The notes beneath the pieces are model-generated. The model had not been told where the DNA came from and made no database searches. It worked only from the letters and a program-made list of their open reading frames with translations. Positions 33,310 to 41,663 of a DNA stretch of 61,901 bases are shown here, piece by piece. Positions within the stretch are counted from its first letter, which is position 1; every line of letters begins with the position of its first letter. A program made the translations under genes and the position numbers. Source of the DNA: a virus. The DNA is taken from positions 1-61,901 of the IMG/VR virus record IMGVR_UViG_3300022918_000013, one strand, 5' to 3'.

Positions 33310-33879
33310 TCAGTCTTTCCAAACTCCTTTATGCGGCTCAGAGGCATCTACACAGGAATCACAAACATGCTCATGCTTGCCGTCGCGGGCGTTGAAATTC
33401 CCTGGCGTCTTCCATTCCTTGCACCGATGGCAGCAAACGCGCTCGGTTTCCCCTTTTGCTTTGGTCGTATAAATTGGGTCGAGGCGGATTTCATCCAGTG
33501 GCGTTTCGTGCTTCCTCGCTAGCGCAGAGGCGATCCTGAACCTAGCCGTTGCCTCCTTTGTCTGCTTTAGATCCTGAAGGGCTAAGCGAATCACATCAGA
33601 GTTGTACATTACCTCTTCATTGGTGAACCTGAAGACCATGAAGCCTAGACCTCGCGCCCAGAAATCACGACGGCGATCCTTAGCCTTGTCCTGGTGAATG
33701 CCTCCATCGACTTCAATCAGGACATTGATTGACGGTATAGCAAGATCCACAATCATCTTGCCTATTACCACTTGTCTTCTGATTCGGTGGTATCCCCACC
33801 CTCGTAGGTGGTGTTTTAACAATTCTTCAGCGCCGGTCGGTTTCAGCCTGAGCTGCCGCGCCTTCTGATAAATATTCAT
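33310..33879 (-). CDS. DUF559-type nuclease with zinc ribbon
   Basis: 189 residues from ATG 33879. A restriction-endonuclease-like core: MIVDLAIPSINVLIEVDGGIH with the catalytic Asp and E-x-D, then DRRRDFWARGLGFMVFRF and NEEV, as in DUF559/Vsr-like nucleases. The C-terminal part has two CxxC pairs (CCHRCKEW, HVCDSC), a zinc ribbon. Probably a nicking or mismatch-type nuclease. It starts just after a terminator, so it needs its own promoter or read-through. Confidence 0.7.
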   Translation of the reverse strand: MNIYQKARQLRLKPTGAEELLKHHLRGWGYHRIRRQVVIGKMIVDLAIPSINVLIEVDGGIHQDKAKDRRRDFWARGLGFMVFRFTNEEVMYNSDVIRLALQDLKQTKEATARFRIASALARKHETPLDEIRLDPIYTTKAKGETERVCCHRCKEWKTPGNFNARDGKHEHVCDSCVDASEPHKGVWKD

Positions 33880-33892
33880 CGGGAGTAAACAC

Positions 33893-33962
33893 AAAAAGGC
33901 CGCTGAGGGTTGCCTCCTGTGGAACTCCCAATTTCTCGGGCAGGAGACAGGCCTCAGCGGCC
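33893..33962 (-). terminator. Long terminator hairpin
   Basis: GGCCGCTGAGG and CCTCAGCGGCC form a perfect 11-bp outer stem around a 43-nt loop that itself can pair (CTCCTG with CAGGAG). On the leftward strand it is followed by TTTTTGTG. It ends the unit from 42949 to about 34045. Confidence 0.8.
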
Positions 33963-34044
33963 AAAATTTAAGTTAAAACTAGGTCGATCAAACATCACCG
34001 GTTCCAAACGGCTCGTCTTATCGACACCAAACCCTTACACCTCC

Positions 34045-34194
34045 CTACTCGTAAGACAAGGGCGAATTGATTCTCAACTCAGCCACATTGACGGCAATAA
34101 GCAAGTTCCGGCAGATCGTGTGCAGCTTCGGCCCGTCCTCGCAGGCGCGTGTCTCAGCTTCGTTAAGCGGGTCTTCGCAGAGTTCGCAGGTCAT
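34045..34194 (-). CDS. 49-residue Cys/His-rich protein
   Basis: MTCELCEDPLNEAETRACED with CxxC at residues 3 and 6, then His25 and Cys28 (LHTIC), a plausible single zinc site. Its ATG overlaps the stop of the upstream gene. Last gene before the long terminator. Confidence 0.6.
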   Translation of the reverse strand: MTCELCEDPLNEAETRACEDGPKLHTICRNLLIAVNVAELRINSPLSYE

Positions 34195-34523
34195 CCCTCT
34201 CCCTCCGTTGGCGGCTTCGGCAGGGGAAGGAAGTGGGTGGGCTCACAAGTGACAGCGTACGCATCTTCAAGAGAAGCACGCCAAAACCCATTTACGCACA
34301 CGCCAACGCCAGCAGACACGCCGAGACCGCCATTTATCTCACCCTCCCAAGGTCCAAAGATTATCGCTTTAGCATCCTTGTGGGCATCCTCGACAGGACG
34401 CCACTTAGTCTTCTCCATCTCAGCCTCCAGCGCCTCGATAAGCTCCTTGATCGGCCCTTGGGACTGCATCCCAGCGTGTGTTGGATACCAGCGTTTGATT
34501 TGTTCTAGGCGGGTGGCGGTCAT
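34191..34523 (-). CDS. DUF551-like protein (cassette B)
   Basis: 110 residues from ATG 34523 (ATGA overlap). KWRPVEDAHKDAKAIIFGP and CEPTHFLPLPKPPTEGE are the DUF551 hallmarks. Counterpart of the genes at 28384 and 28721. Confidence 0.7.
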   Translation of the reverse strand: MTATRLEQIKRWYPTHAGMQSQGPIKELIEALEAEMEKTKWRPVEDAHKDAKAIIFGPWEGEINGGLGVSAGVGVCVNGFWRASLEDAYAVTCEPTHFLPLPKPPTEGEG

Positions 34524-34891
34524 GGTGATAAAGATCTCCTCCAATTTCTGTATTGCGAAGCGTCGCTAAATCCCAAGCGCTTAGCGGCTCGCTCGTCTTT
34601 TTCATGTAGAAGAAATTGCCAAAAGCTATCGAAGCAATCGGCAACTTCGCGGTACCTCCTGTATCGCTCTTGAGCACGGGTCATCTTTGGAACATCACCC
34701 ATTCCGAGATATGTAACCTCGCTCGTTGGGTGAAATGGCCCGCGTGGTTTCTTATCGCCATCGAAATGAACTTCGATGTACTGATTGATAGCTTTGGTAA
34801 TAACGCCATTCAATCCGCCGATGTTGACGCGACGACCTCGCTCGGCTGGCACTCCGTAATAAGTGCGGATGTATTCGAATGGGTTATTCAC
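34520..34891 (-). CDS. Conserved accessory protein (cassette B copy)
   Basis: 123 residues, nearly the same as the product of 29026..29400 (shared start EYIRTYYGVPAERGRRV and MTRAQERYRRYRE). Differences cluster in the last 30 residues. Unknown function. Confidence 0.7.
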   Translation of the reverse strand: MNNPFEYIRTYYGVPAERGRRVNIGGLNGVITKAINQYIEVHFDGDKKPRGPFHPTSEVTYLGMGDVPKMTRAQERYRRYREVADCFDSFWQFLLHEKDERAAKRLGFSDASQYRNWRRSLSP

Positions 34892-35187
34892 GACTCCACC
34901 TCCTTCGTCTTGCTGGCGTGAACTTTCTTTTCTTCACGGGTGGCAAGGCGTTGGCGCATCCCAGTTTCAATCATGAGTGGTTTTGCAAGACGCCACTTGC
35001 TCCAAGTCCTCTCACGGTAGATTTGTGCTCCATTGCTATTCCAAGAGGCTTTCACAGTTCCTGTGTCGGGGTAAGTTTCAATTATCCTCACACTCCAGCA
35101 GCCCATAGTCCGCATGGATGTATTGCCCATCTTGTGCGAGTGTACGTCATACACCGTAATTCCAGGTTTTAGTTTGTCGATCTTCAT
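34888..35187 (-). CDS. Conserved accessory protein (cassette B copy)
   Basis: 99 residues, close relative of the product of 29765..30067 (shared TVYDVHSHKMGNT and GMRQRLATREE). Overlaps its neighbours by ATGA. Unknown function. Confidence 0.7.
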   Translation of the reverse strand: MKIDKLKPGITVYDVHSHKMGNTSMRTMGCWSVRIIETYPDTGTVKASWNSNGAQIYRERTWSKWRLAKPLMIETGMRQRLATREEKKVHASKTKEVES

Positions 35188-35333
35188 CGCTTGGCTTTCT
35201 TCTTGGGTTGTGGGTGCTTGAGGGCTTCACGAAGTGCCTCTTCTGTGAATTGCTGGAGGCTCTTTGATTTGTAGCTTGCCGCGATCTTTGCAAGCTTGTG
35301 CAAAGCGTCGTCAATTCGTATTGATTTAGTCAT
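35184..35333 (-). CDS. Small ribbon-helix-helix regulator
   Basis: 49 residues: MTKSIRIDDALHKLAKIAAS then QFTEEALREALKH and a Lys-rich tail, the classic single-strand, two-helix plan of Arc/CopG-type repressors that bind DNA as dimers. First gene of cassette B, preceded by about 50 nt without a gene where an operator could lie. Confidence 0.65.
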   Translation of the reverse strand: MTKSIRIDDALHKLAKIAASYKSKSLQQFTEEALREALKHPQPKKKAKR

Positions 35334-35384
35334 GGCGGATACTATTACGCATATTCCACGTTACGACAAGTGGAAAGTGAAGAA

Positions 35385-35831
35385 TTAAAACTGCTTTTGC
35401 TGCCTGTCGTAGAATGTGACAGCCACTGCTAGAGCCGCCCAAATATCCTTCGAGACTCCATACGTTGCCCCCGGTGTCTTCTTTGTTCCTGGGGCTCCTA
35501 AGCGGTCAATGAGAGCCTGTCTGATATTGGAGTCTTTCGCCCTCATTGAATGGCAAAGGTGCATTTTTACATCCTTGCGGTAAAGGCGGCTCATATTGCC
35601 ATTACGGGCCTGGATATAGCGGCCAGTCCAAATGCACGTCTCGAATACTTCGGCCCCAACAGCCATCCCGTATGAAGCTATACACTCGGTAACAAAAGCA
35701 TCACATGGCCATGCTTTCATTGCCTCTAAAACTTCCAGATTTGGCATCTTGGCTTTGCCTAAAATGCGTGATCCATCCCACACAACAAAGGCGCTCTCTG
35801 TTGGTCCGGGGTCGATTGCGAAGATAGTCAC
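35385..35831 (-). CDS. RuvC-like Holliday junction resolvase
   Basis: 148 residues with an RNase H-like fold: first catalytic Asp in FAIDPGPTES, Glu in AFVTECIASYG, and the late Asp in SKDIWAALAVA. Phage resolvases of this type debranch DNA before packaging. It stands in the recombination gene group. Confidence 0.75.
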   Translation of the reverse strand: MTIFAIDPGPTESAFVVWDGSRILGKAKMPNLEVLEAMKAWPCDAFVTECIASYGMAVGAEVFETCIWTGRYIQARNGNMSRLYRKDVKMHLCHSMRAKDSNIRQALIDRLGAPGTKKTPGATYGVSKDIWAALAVAVTFYDRQQKQF

Positions 35832-36016
35832 TTCCTTTTCTTCGCCCTCCGGAAATGTTTCCAGAACGAGCTTGCAGACTCCATTGGCTTCCAGTCTTTA
35901 GGAGCTTCAGGCCGCACGCTCTGGTCTATGGCGATGTGCGTGTAGTTTTGCGCCAGAAAGTTCTCGCAGAACTCTTTCGTCAACGGCTCCTGCATGTGGA
36001 TGATGCCGACTTTCAC
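35828..36016 (-). CDS. Small protein downstream of resolvase partner
   Basis: 62 residues from a GTG at 36016 that overlaps the upstream TGA and has GGGAGGG eight to nine bases upstream. Contains HIAIDQSVRPEAP and a basic C-terminus (FRRAKKRK). Function unknown. Confidence 0.55.
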   Translation of the reverse strand: MKVGIIHMQEPLTKEFCENFLAQNYTHIAIDQSVRPEAPKDWKPMESASSFWKHFRRAKKRK

Positions 36017-36399
36017 TTTGCGGCCCTCCCTGCTTGCCAAGCTAAGAAACAGTCTTCCTTAGATCCTTGGCCTTGGTTTTCTTTTCGTTTTGGTGATTGC
36101 CACCACGCCTCAAACTTCGCCCGCTCCTCGTCTTCGGGGGTGGGCAGGAGGAAGTCAATAAACCAGATAGCATCAGCATATTCACAAGCTCTTGCATTAT
36201 CGCCTTGTGGTTTGAAAAATTCCCGAAATGAATTTAACGGCCTTGGGTTATCAAACTCAGCCATCGGCCTGAGCATCACAACAGGCTCGGGGAGTGTGGC
36301 GATTGCGGCCTCAACACATTTTTTATGTGGTAGGGAAAACTCTGCTGTCTTCCTGTAGGCTTTTACGGCCTCATCTAACTGTTCTTCGGTGATCTTCAT
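36013..36399 (-). CDS. Hypothetical accessory protein
   Basis: 128 residues. The C-terminal FEAWWQSPKRKENQ plus FLAWQAGRAAK motif is common at the end of phage Ea22/Eaa-type accessory proteins. Role unknown. Confidence 0.6.
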   Translation of the reverse strand: MKITEEQLDEAVKAYRKTAEFSLPHKKCVEAAIATLPEPVVMLRPMAEFDNPRPLNSFREFFKPQGDNARACEYADAIWFIDFLLPTPEDEERAKFEAWWQSPKRKENQGQGSKEDCFLAWQAGRAAK

Positions 36400-36411
36400 T
36401 TTGATTGGGTG

Positions 36412-36762
36412 TTAAAACTTCTTGCCGCCTGCTGCCAAGCGAGCTTCGTGGGTGTGGTCGAGCCTTGATGCGTTGTAAGCCATCTTCTCTTCAAAGGCTC
36501 CTTGCAGGTCGAGTCCGAAACCTCCGGCGTAGTCAAAGATGCGGATGATGGTATCGACTAGCTCCACCTCCTCCATCTTGCGGTGAGGCAGTTTGTCGTC
36601 CATTAGGTCTTTTCGAACACCCTCCATCGCTTCGGAAAGCTCGGAGTGCATGAGGCAAATCAACTCGCCTTTGTTGCGCTCGATTGGTTTGCCGGTCTTT
36701 GGATCTTGCCACCATTTGAGGCTGGCGGCGTGGCATTGGTCGCGGTAGTCGTTTAGGTTCAT
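36412..36762 (-). CDS. MazG-like nucleotide pyrophosphohydrolase
   Basis: 116 residues from ATG 36762. All-alpha MazG signature: HSELSEAMEGVRKD and later EEVELVDTIIRIFDYAG with the Glu/Asp metal ligands. Hydrolyses (d)NTPs to monophosphates; in phages it may alter nucleotide pools or ppGpp signalling. Confidence 0.75.
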   Translation of the reverse strand: MNLNDYRDQCHAASLKWWQDPKTGKPIERNKGELICLMHSELSEAMEGVRKDLMDDKLPHRKMEEVELVDTIIRIFDYAGGFGLDLQGAFEEKMAYNASRLDHTHEARLAAGGKKF

Positions 36763-36772
36763 AGAGGTAGTG

Positions 36773-37315
36773 TTAGTAGATTTCGTCGTGGCGAGCGAAG
36801 GGGATGGAATCCATTTCAGCCAATGAAGCTGTGCTTGTACTAGATGGTAGCTCATCGCTGCTAGCCTTTTGTTGCAGGTCTTTCACGACAGCCTTTGATC
36901 GGCCTTCCAGTGAGGCAATGAGACTTGTGGCCTTGCGTTCATCCAGCTTCGCTCCTCCGCCGTCTGGATTGAGCCAGCGAACCTTGCAGCGCTCTTTGCC
37001 GTTGTAAGTCTCCATGACGGTCACGATACGACAGCGTAGGCCATCGAATCCATTCGGATCTCTGACAAGAGCGCCCCATTGACCTTCAAAATTGAAAGCT
37101 TCATGCAATGCTTTCACCGTGGACGAAAGAGCGCCGTCAGTCAGCCATCCTTGCCATGTGATGCGCTTGCCATCCTGCGGGCCTCCGATGACGACCAGAG
37201 GGATTTGGCAGCAAGGTGTTTCTTTGTCTCCGACTTCGATTAGCCATCCATTGTTAGGCCGTTCAACTCGGCAGGTGAATGTTCCAGCGGTGTTTAGGTA
37301 TGCGTCGTTGCTCAT
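36773..37315 (-). CDS. Recombination-module protein, possibly ssDNA-binding
   Basis: 180 residues. Beta-rich N-terminal 110 residues (IPLVVIGGPQDGKRITWQGW, RCRIVTVMETYNGKERCKV) and a Ser-rich tail ending in acidic and aromatic residues. Its place beside exonuclease and RecT suggests a DUF669-like or SSB-like partner; the sequence alone does not prove it. Confidence 0.55.
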   Translation of the reverse strand: MSNDAYLNTAGTFTCRVERPNNGWLIEVGDKETPCCQIPLVVIGGPQDGKRITWQGWLTDGALSSTVKALHEAFNFEGQWGALVRDPNGFDGLRCRIVTVMETYNGKERCKVRWLNPDGGGAKLDERKATSLIASLEGRSKAVVKDLQQKASSDELPSSTSTASLAEMDSIPFARHDEIY

Positions 37316-37324
37316 AGTGATATT

Positions 37325-38086
37325 TTACAGTTCGTTGATTTGATCTTGCCCGGCGTATGCGGGCCACAGGTTTTCATCCGTGCATCTCTTCCAAGTGTCC
37401 AAAACTTCGTTTAACTTCCGTCGTCCTTCTGTGATTGTCTCCATAGACTCGCGGTAAACCATGACGGTGTATGGTGGCGATGTTTCTTGAACGATCCAGA
37501 TTCCAACCGCCTCCTCGTCGAGGCAGTTCCTAACCAACTCTTTATAAACCCCAAATTGGAGATCGTAGTGCAAAGGCTCCCGAGTGGCCTTCTTGCGAAA
37601 AGCCCAAGCTCGGGAGTCTGTCGTCGTTTTGAAGTCTCCGATTACTGGAGTGCCATCTGTAGAGCGCCCGTAGAGGTCCAAGAGGCCCTTGCAAAGCACG
37701 CCATTCAAATCAGCCTGCAACGCTTTTTCTCGCTCCTTGCAGCAAGCGAGGATGCCCCTGGCAATGGGGTGCTTTGTAACAGCTTCCGCCATGCGTGGCA
37801 CCTTCATTGCTGATTCCTCTTCCAAGATAGGAAGGGTCTGCGCGGCCTTCCATGCTTTCCCTTCCTTGGTTGCAAAGCTCATTCCTTTAGGCTTCAGAGC
37901 AAAACAATCTGTTAGGTCTTTGCCCTCCAAAACGAGACTATGCGACATGGTACCGACCGCATAGCGTAGTTCGTCCACTTCCTCGGGCTCGTTCCTGGCT
38001 GTCCAGTAGTGGGCAGGAGAACGTAGGATGTGCTTGAGCGTGGAGAAACGCTCGCCTTCCAGTTTGTTGTACTCTTCGCGTGTCAT
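37325..38086 (-). CDS. PD-(D/E)XK exonuclease, RecE/DUF3799-like
   Basis: 253 residues from ATG 38086. The nuclease core is visible: YAVGTMSHSLVLEG (His/Glu motif), GLLDLYGR, VIGDFKTT (D-x-K motif) and YDLQFGVYKELV (Q-x-x-x-Y motif). Resects double-stranded ends to give single strands for the RecT-like annealase encoded six bases upstream. Confidence 0.8.
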   Translation of the reverse strand: MTREEYNKLEGERFSTLKHILRSPAHYWTARNEPEEVDELRYAVGTMSHSLVLEGKDLTDCFALKPKGMSFATKEGKAWKAAQTLPILEEESAMKVPRMAEAVTKHPIARGILACCKEREKALQADLNGVLCKGLLDLYGRSTDGTPVIGDFKTTTDSRAWAFRKKATREPLHYDLQFGVYKELVRNCLDEEAVGIWIVQETSPPYTVMVYRESMETITEGRRKLNEVLDTWKRCTDENLWPAYAGQDQINEL

Positions 38087-38091
38087 AGAGG

Positions 38092-38886
38092 TTAACCAAT
38101 AAAACCATCCCAATCTTCCAATGCATTTGCAAGCATCAGGGTAGGCACGTCAGCAAGTGACTTGTATTGAGTTTTCCTTATTTCACAGAAACGCTCAAGA
38201 GCCCACCCTTGAGTTTTGTCCTGTTCATTTAAGAACAGAATAAAAGTTTGGAGTGGTGTCTCCTCGGGTTGCTCTTGATTTGTGGCCGCTGGCTCCTCAA
38301 GCGTTGGCGCGACATCAAACGATAGCGGCTTTTGCGGAGTCACGTCTTGAGCGTTATTCACACGGTCGGCTTCATCTTCGTCGTAGATGCCTGAGAATCC
38401 AAAAGCGATACGCACAGCTTGGCAGAATGCTTTGTGACGGAGCATTCGGTGTTCCATTTTCCATGGGTCTGTGTTGCGTTTGCATTCGTCCAGATATTCA
38501 GTAATCCTGATTGGATGCCCGCGATCTTTGCGATAGACCACGCAGGTGCAGGAAATGAGTTTCGTGCCTGCGTGTTCCCATTCAAAATCCACTCCATCCA
38601 TTTGCGGATGTGAGTTGGCTAGATTTGCCCATCCGTCCACAGAGACCACCGGGACAATGCCGCCGCCCTTAGCAGGGAAAGCATAAATCTCTTTTGTTAG
38701 GGGGTTAAGATTATAAGCGTTTGCAACGATGACGAGGGCTTGTAGTTCCTCATTATTTCGAGCGGCGGCAAACACAGTTGCCTTGAGCGTATCAAGCAGT
38801 TTAGCTGGATCTGCATTAAACCGAGCCGCCATTACGGTTAAGGGGCTGACGCGGGGGGTATTTGTTTGTGTGGTTATTTGGCTCAT
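38092..38886 (-). CDS. recT: RecT-family single-strand annealing protein
   Basis: 264 residues. RecT hallmarks: LQALVIVANAYNLNPLTKEIYAFPAKGGGIVPVVSVDGW, present here as separate blocks around residues 49 to 88, and RMLRHKAFCQAVRIAFGF (about 148 to 165). The C-terminal 80 residues are a Gln/Glu-rich linker and a small helical end. Anneals complementary strands during replication or repair. Confidence 0.85.
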   Translation of the reverse strand: MSQITTQTNTPRVSPLTVMAARFNADPAKLLDTLKATVFAAARNNEELQALVIVANAYNLNPLTKEIYAFPAKGGGIVPVVSVDGWANLANSHPQMDGVDFEWEHAGTKLISCTCVVYRKDRGHPIRITEYLDECKRNTDPWKMEHRMLRHKAFCQAVRIAFGFSGIYDEDEADRVNNAQDVTPQKPLSFDVAPTLEEPAATNQEQPEETPLQTFILFLNEQDKTQGWALERFCEIRKTQYKSLADVPTLMLANALEDWDGFIG

Positions 38887-39515
38887 GATTCAGGAAGTGA
38901 ATGTATAATTGCTTGATCTAATGGCATTTCCCTTTTGAGGAAAAAATGACGGAGAGAGTGATATTTTACTTTGTTTGCTCTAGCTATTTCGATGATGGAT
39001 AATGGCTTGCCATCCCATATAAATTTTAACGTCAACCTTCGGTTACTTGCCTGCTGTTGAGCAGTAGCCCACCTGCAATTCCCTGGCTCGTAGTTACCGT
39101 TGTTGTCAATACGGTCAATAGAGTAATCAGCGCTCGGACACTCGCCCATATCGGCGAGGAAACATGAAAATGAATGCCACTCTTTGCACACCTGTATGCC
39201 TCGGCCTCCATATCTTGAGTAATGAGGCACTGATGGGTTTAAACAGCGCTGCTTCATATTAACCCAAATATTAAAAGTACGAGTTTGACTCATCTTGTGA
39301 GAGGATCTGCGTTGGCTTACCATTTCCCTGCGTTTACACCCGCATGATGTAGTTCTGTCCATTAAATCAGATCGGTGGATCTCTTTAATAGTTCCGCAGT
39401 CACATTGACATACCCAAGTAGGCTGGTGTTTCCCTGATCGGACTTTTCCGGCCCCCTTTTTTAAAACTAAAAGTCTTCCAAATCGGAGTCCGGATAGGTC
39501 TCTAGGTGTTTTCAT
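38883..39515 (-). CDS. HNH-type homing endonuclease
   Basis: 210 residues. N-terminal zinc-ribbon (WVCQCDCGT and SCGCKRRE) followed by an HNH core (SRYGGRGIQVCKEW, YSIDRIDNNGNYEPGNCRWAT) and a C-terminal DNA-contact repeat (LTLKFIWDGKPLSIIEIARA). Free-standing mobile nuclease wedged directly before recT. Confidence 0.8.
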   Translation of the reverse strand: MKTPRDLSGLRFGRLLVLKKGAGKVRSGKHQPTWVCQCDCGTIKEIHRSDLMDRTTSCGCKRREMVSQRRSSHKMSQTRTFNIWVNMKQRCLNPSVPHYSRYGGRGIQVCKEWHSFSCFLADMGECPSADYSIDRIDNNGNYEPGNCRWATAQQQASNRRLTLKFIWDGKPLSIIEIARANKVKYHSLRHFFLKREMPLDQAIIHSLPES

Positions 39516-39639
39516 TTCGCTTTTTCTTGTTAATTAATTGCATTCGCTTTCGACGTTTTTCCAACTCTTCTGGGGTAAAGGATTTTGACTTCCCTTTACC
39601 GAGCTTCCCGAGGGCTGATGCATTTTGGTTCTTCTTCAT
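39502..39639 (-). CDS. 45-residue basic protein
   Basis: MKKNQNASALGKLGKGKSKS and a long run of Lys and Arg, ending NENT. Overlaps the start of the HNH gene by 14 nt. May bind nucleic acid; it could also be the remnant of a gene interrupted by the HNH element. Confidence 0.5.
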   Translation of the reverse strand: MKKNQNASALGKLGKGKSKSFTPEELEKRRKRMQLINKKKRNENT

Positions 39640-39673
39640 ATTCGATATACGCTTATCGTGCAAGTACTATTTT

Positions 39674-39704
39674 AATCAACTGCTTTTTGGGTGCTAAGTT
39701 GATT
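39674..39704. other. 8-bp inverted repeat after a small gene
   Basis: AATCAACT and AGTTGATT flank 15 nt. In the leftward transcript the following bases are AAAATAG, not T, so it does not look like a terminator. Possible operator or RNA stability element. Confidence 0.4.
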
Positions 39705-39714
39705 TTGAGACATG

Positions 39715-39918
39715 TTATTTCTTGGAGGGTGAAGGTTTATTGTAAACGAACAGGCCGCTCTTGAGCATCATGAGGATGATTGAACCTGAGTAATTGATAA
39801 TGAAAGCAGCGGGGCGAGCTTTAGCAAAGCTGCGTAAAGTTGGGCAGAACACAGACTGCTTTGAGTCTCTTGCCGCCGCCAAATCGGCCAGTGTGTGGAT
39901 TTGAGAGCCTTGAGACAT
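39715..39918 (-). CDS. Small conserved phage protein
   Basis: 67 residues with LADLAAARDSKQSVFCPTLR and PAAFIINYSGSIILMMLKSG, a pattern I associate with a widespread but unnamed small phage protein family. One hydrophobic stretch. Function unknown. Confidence 0.6.
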   Translation of the reverse strand: MSQGSQIHTLADLAAARDSKQSVFCPTLRSFAKARPAAFIINYSGSIILMMLKSGLFVYNKPSPSKK

Positions 39919-39939
39919 GATGTTAGGCTTGCGGGGTTG

Positions 39940-40152
39940 TTACTTTACTTCGTTGAGAGGGTTGTTGACACCTTTTTGGTAGCCTAGGCGGTAGGCGCGC
40001 TCTTGAGCTTCTGCAATTGCTCGCATTGTCTGCTTGTGAATCCGGCGCTCAGTCCGGAGATAGCATAGGAACCAGATTACGCTCATAGTTAGGGAACCGC
40101 AGAGGAAGCATAGCACTTGGTCGTTGGTGAATCCGAAGATGGTGGCGATCAT
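39940..40152 (-). CDS. Small single-span membrane protein
   Basis: 70 residues from ATG 40152, chosen for the ATGA overlap and a nearby GGGAGG. Transmembrane segment VLCFLCGSLTMSVIWFLCYL, then a basic helical tail. Unknown role. Confidence 0.6.
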   Translation of the reverse strand: MIATIFGFTNDQVLCFLCGSLTMSVIWFLCYLRTERRIHKQTMRAIAEAQERAYRLGYQKGVNNPLNEVK

Positions 40153-40886
40153 CCCAACTTCCCTCCTTTCGGCTTCGAGCATGGGAGCCATTCGGTCGTG
40201 TTGGGGAGGAGGATTTCCCATCCGGCAAAAGCGTTTTGCCAAGTAACTGGGATATGTCCGGTTCTCCCAAGGATAGCAATACCTTCATCACTTACTGAGA
40301 AGATAATAAACCAAACACTTTGTCCTTTGGCTCGTAAACAGCTCCCAGGCGGCACATCCTCCGGCTCCAAGTTAACAAGCTCTGGCTCTGAGGTGATTGG
40401 GCGACGGCCTTTGCAATAGCCCCCGAAAACTTCACCTATCATGTTGGCGGGAATTTTATCAAAATCCTCAACCTTCTTACTGCCCCACTCATCCCCCTCC
40501 TGCCACACGTCCACGCCGGGAGTCAGGTCGCGGTAGGTCTTTTCTTCCGTGTGGTAATCAATGGTGCTTGTTTGGTTCGCTGCCTTCCGCTTCTCATGCT
40601 CGGCTACTACGGCTTTTACTGTTCTCTCCCATTCGCCCTTAAATAAGCTGCTAGACCACTTTTCTGTTCCAACCATGCGGAACGCTTCAAACGCCACCTG
40701 CCCCAAAGTCTTGACCTCGGGAGTCGGCTTGATGCGGATTTTGTAGCCCTTTATGAGAGCTTCTGTAATATCCCCCGCGCCATCATACCAGTCTTTGCAT
40801 TGGTATTCCCACTCAAGATTTTCACGCTTGATCCTCGCGGCAAGCTCCAATTGTTCTGCGGTTTCGGCGATTTCGGTGGGTGTCAT
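40149..40886 (-). CDS. Hypothetical early protein
   Basis: 245 residues. The first 70 residues contain a helix and the YKIRIKPTPE element common in phage accessory proteins. The rest is beta-rich with Trp. Overlaps both neighbours. Not assigned. Confidence 0.6.
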   Translation of the reverse strand: MTPTEIAETAEQLELAARIKRENLEWEYQCKDWYDGAGDITEALIKGYKIRIKPTPEVKTLGQVAFEAFRMVGTEKWSSSLFKGEWERTVKAVVAEHEKRKAANQTSTIDYHTEEKTYRDLTPGVDVWQEGDEWGSKKVEDFDKIPANMIGEVFGGYCKGRRPITSEPELVNLEPEDVPPGSCLRAKGQSVWFIIFSVSDEGIAILGRTGHIPVTWQNAFAGWEILLPNTTEWLPCSKPKGGKLG

Positions 40887-41110
40887 GGGATTTTGTCTCC
40901 TTTCTTGAGGGTTCCGGCTGGGAACATATCCACAGAGTAATTTTCGTTGATGCGGGATAGACCTGTCATCATTCTTTCTTCTGCGGAATTGCGCTGTTTA
41001 CCATTCTCCTCGTATGAGTGAAGGTTCGCGCCAATGACAGCGGAAACAATACCGCTCTCAATATCGTAAATAACGACATCGTATTTCTTCTCATCTTTGG
41101 TTGTTTTCAT
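40883..41110 (-). CDS. Small hypothetical protein
   Basis: 75 residues from ATG 41110 (ATGA overlap), not the longer frame from 41347, whose N-terminus is Arg/Pro/Ser-rich and antisense to real genes. Starts MKTTKDEKKYDVVIYDIESG; alpha/beta pattern. Unknown. Confidence 0.6.
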   Translation of the reverse strand: MKTTKDEKKYDVVIYDIESGIVSAVIGANLHSYEENGKQRNSAEERMMTGLSRINENYSVDMFPAGTLKKGDKIP

Positions 41111-41274
41111 ACTTCTTGTTTGTCTGTTGGTTCCTTTGCTTTCAAATATTGGTTTTGCATCTCGATTAAATCTTGCTCGGCCATCTGCGCAAATCGAGCG
41201 CGCAAAGGGTGGTCTATCCGTTCTTCTTCCGGCTCGTCTGCTGGACGGTCGCCTATTGGGTGTTCGGTTGTCAT
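41107..41274 (-). CDS. 55-residue acidic protein
   Basis: MTTEHPIGDRPADEPEEERI then a helix (RARFAQMAEQDLIEMQNQYL). Coupled by ATGA at both ends. Function unknown. Confidence 0.6.
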   Translation of the reverse strand: MTTEHPIGDRPADEPEEERIDHPLRARFAQMAEQDLIEMQNQYLKAKEPTDKQEV

Positions 41275-41663
41275 TCGCCCTCCTCGTACAGTTCTTCGAG
41301 GATGTCAGCGATCTCGGGGAAGGTGAGGTGCAGGGTGTCGTTAACATAGGCTAATAAGCATTGAGGTTCTTGACCCTGTTTATGGACTTTGCACCACATT
41401 GGCAACTGCCCACAGGTTTCGAGAATGGAGTAATTTGGGTTACTGCGGGAAAGGCCCGCACCATTACCAAATCCTCCATCTTTGCCTCCTACAAGCCTTC
41501 CTTGGACTTTAGACAAAACTCCAAGGCAACAATATTTATCTTTTTGGCAAAGATATGTGTAACCTTGCTCATACTCTCCGCTTCTGAGCGCCTTAACCCA
41601 AGCTGTGAGTCCTGGCAGCTTCACTTTTTGGTAGCCTTCAGGCTTTGTTAGGGTGTAGCTCAT
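41271..41663 (-). CDS. Conserved phage protein with YCCLGVL motif
   Basis: 130 residues. The pattern W..ALRSGEY.QGYTYLCQKDKYCCLGVL belongs to a common phage and plasmid accessory family of unknown function. The C-terminal half contains LAYVNDTLHLTFPEIADIL, typical of the same family. Confidence 0.65.
   Translation of the reverse strand: MSYTLTKPEGYQKVKLPGLTAWVKALRSGEYEQGYTYLCQKDKYCCLGVLSKVQGRLVGGKDGGFGNGAGLSRSNPNYSILETCGQLPMWCKVHKQGQEPQCLLAYVNDTLHLTFPEIADILEELYEEGE

Noticed and set aside
40883-41347. 154-codon frame for the protein ending at 40883
   Set aside because: Its first 79 residues are Arg/Pro/Ser-rich and lie over two other coupled genes; the ATG at 41110 with ATGA coupling is the better start.
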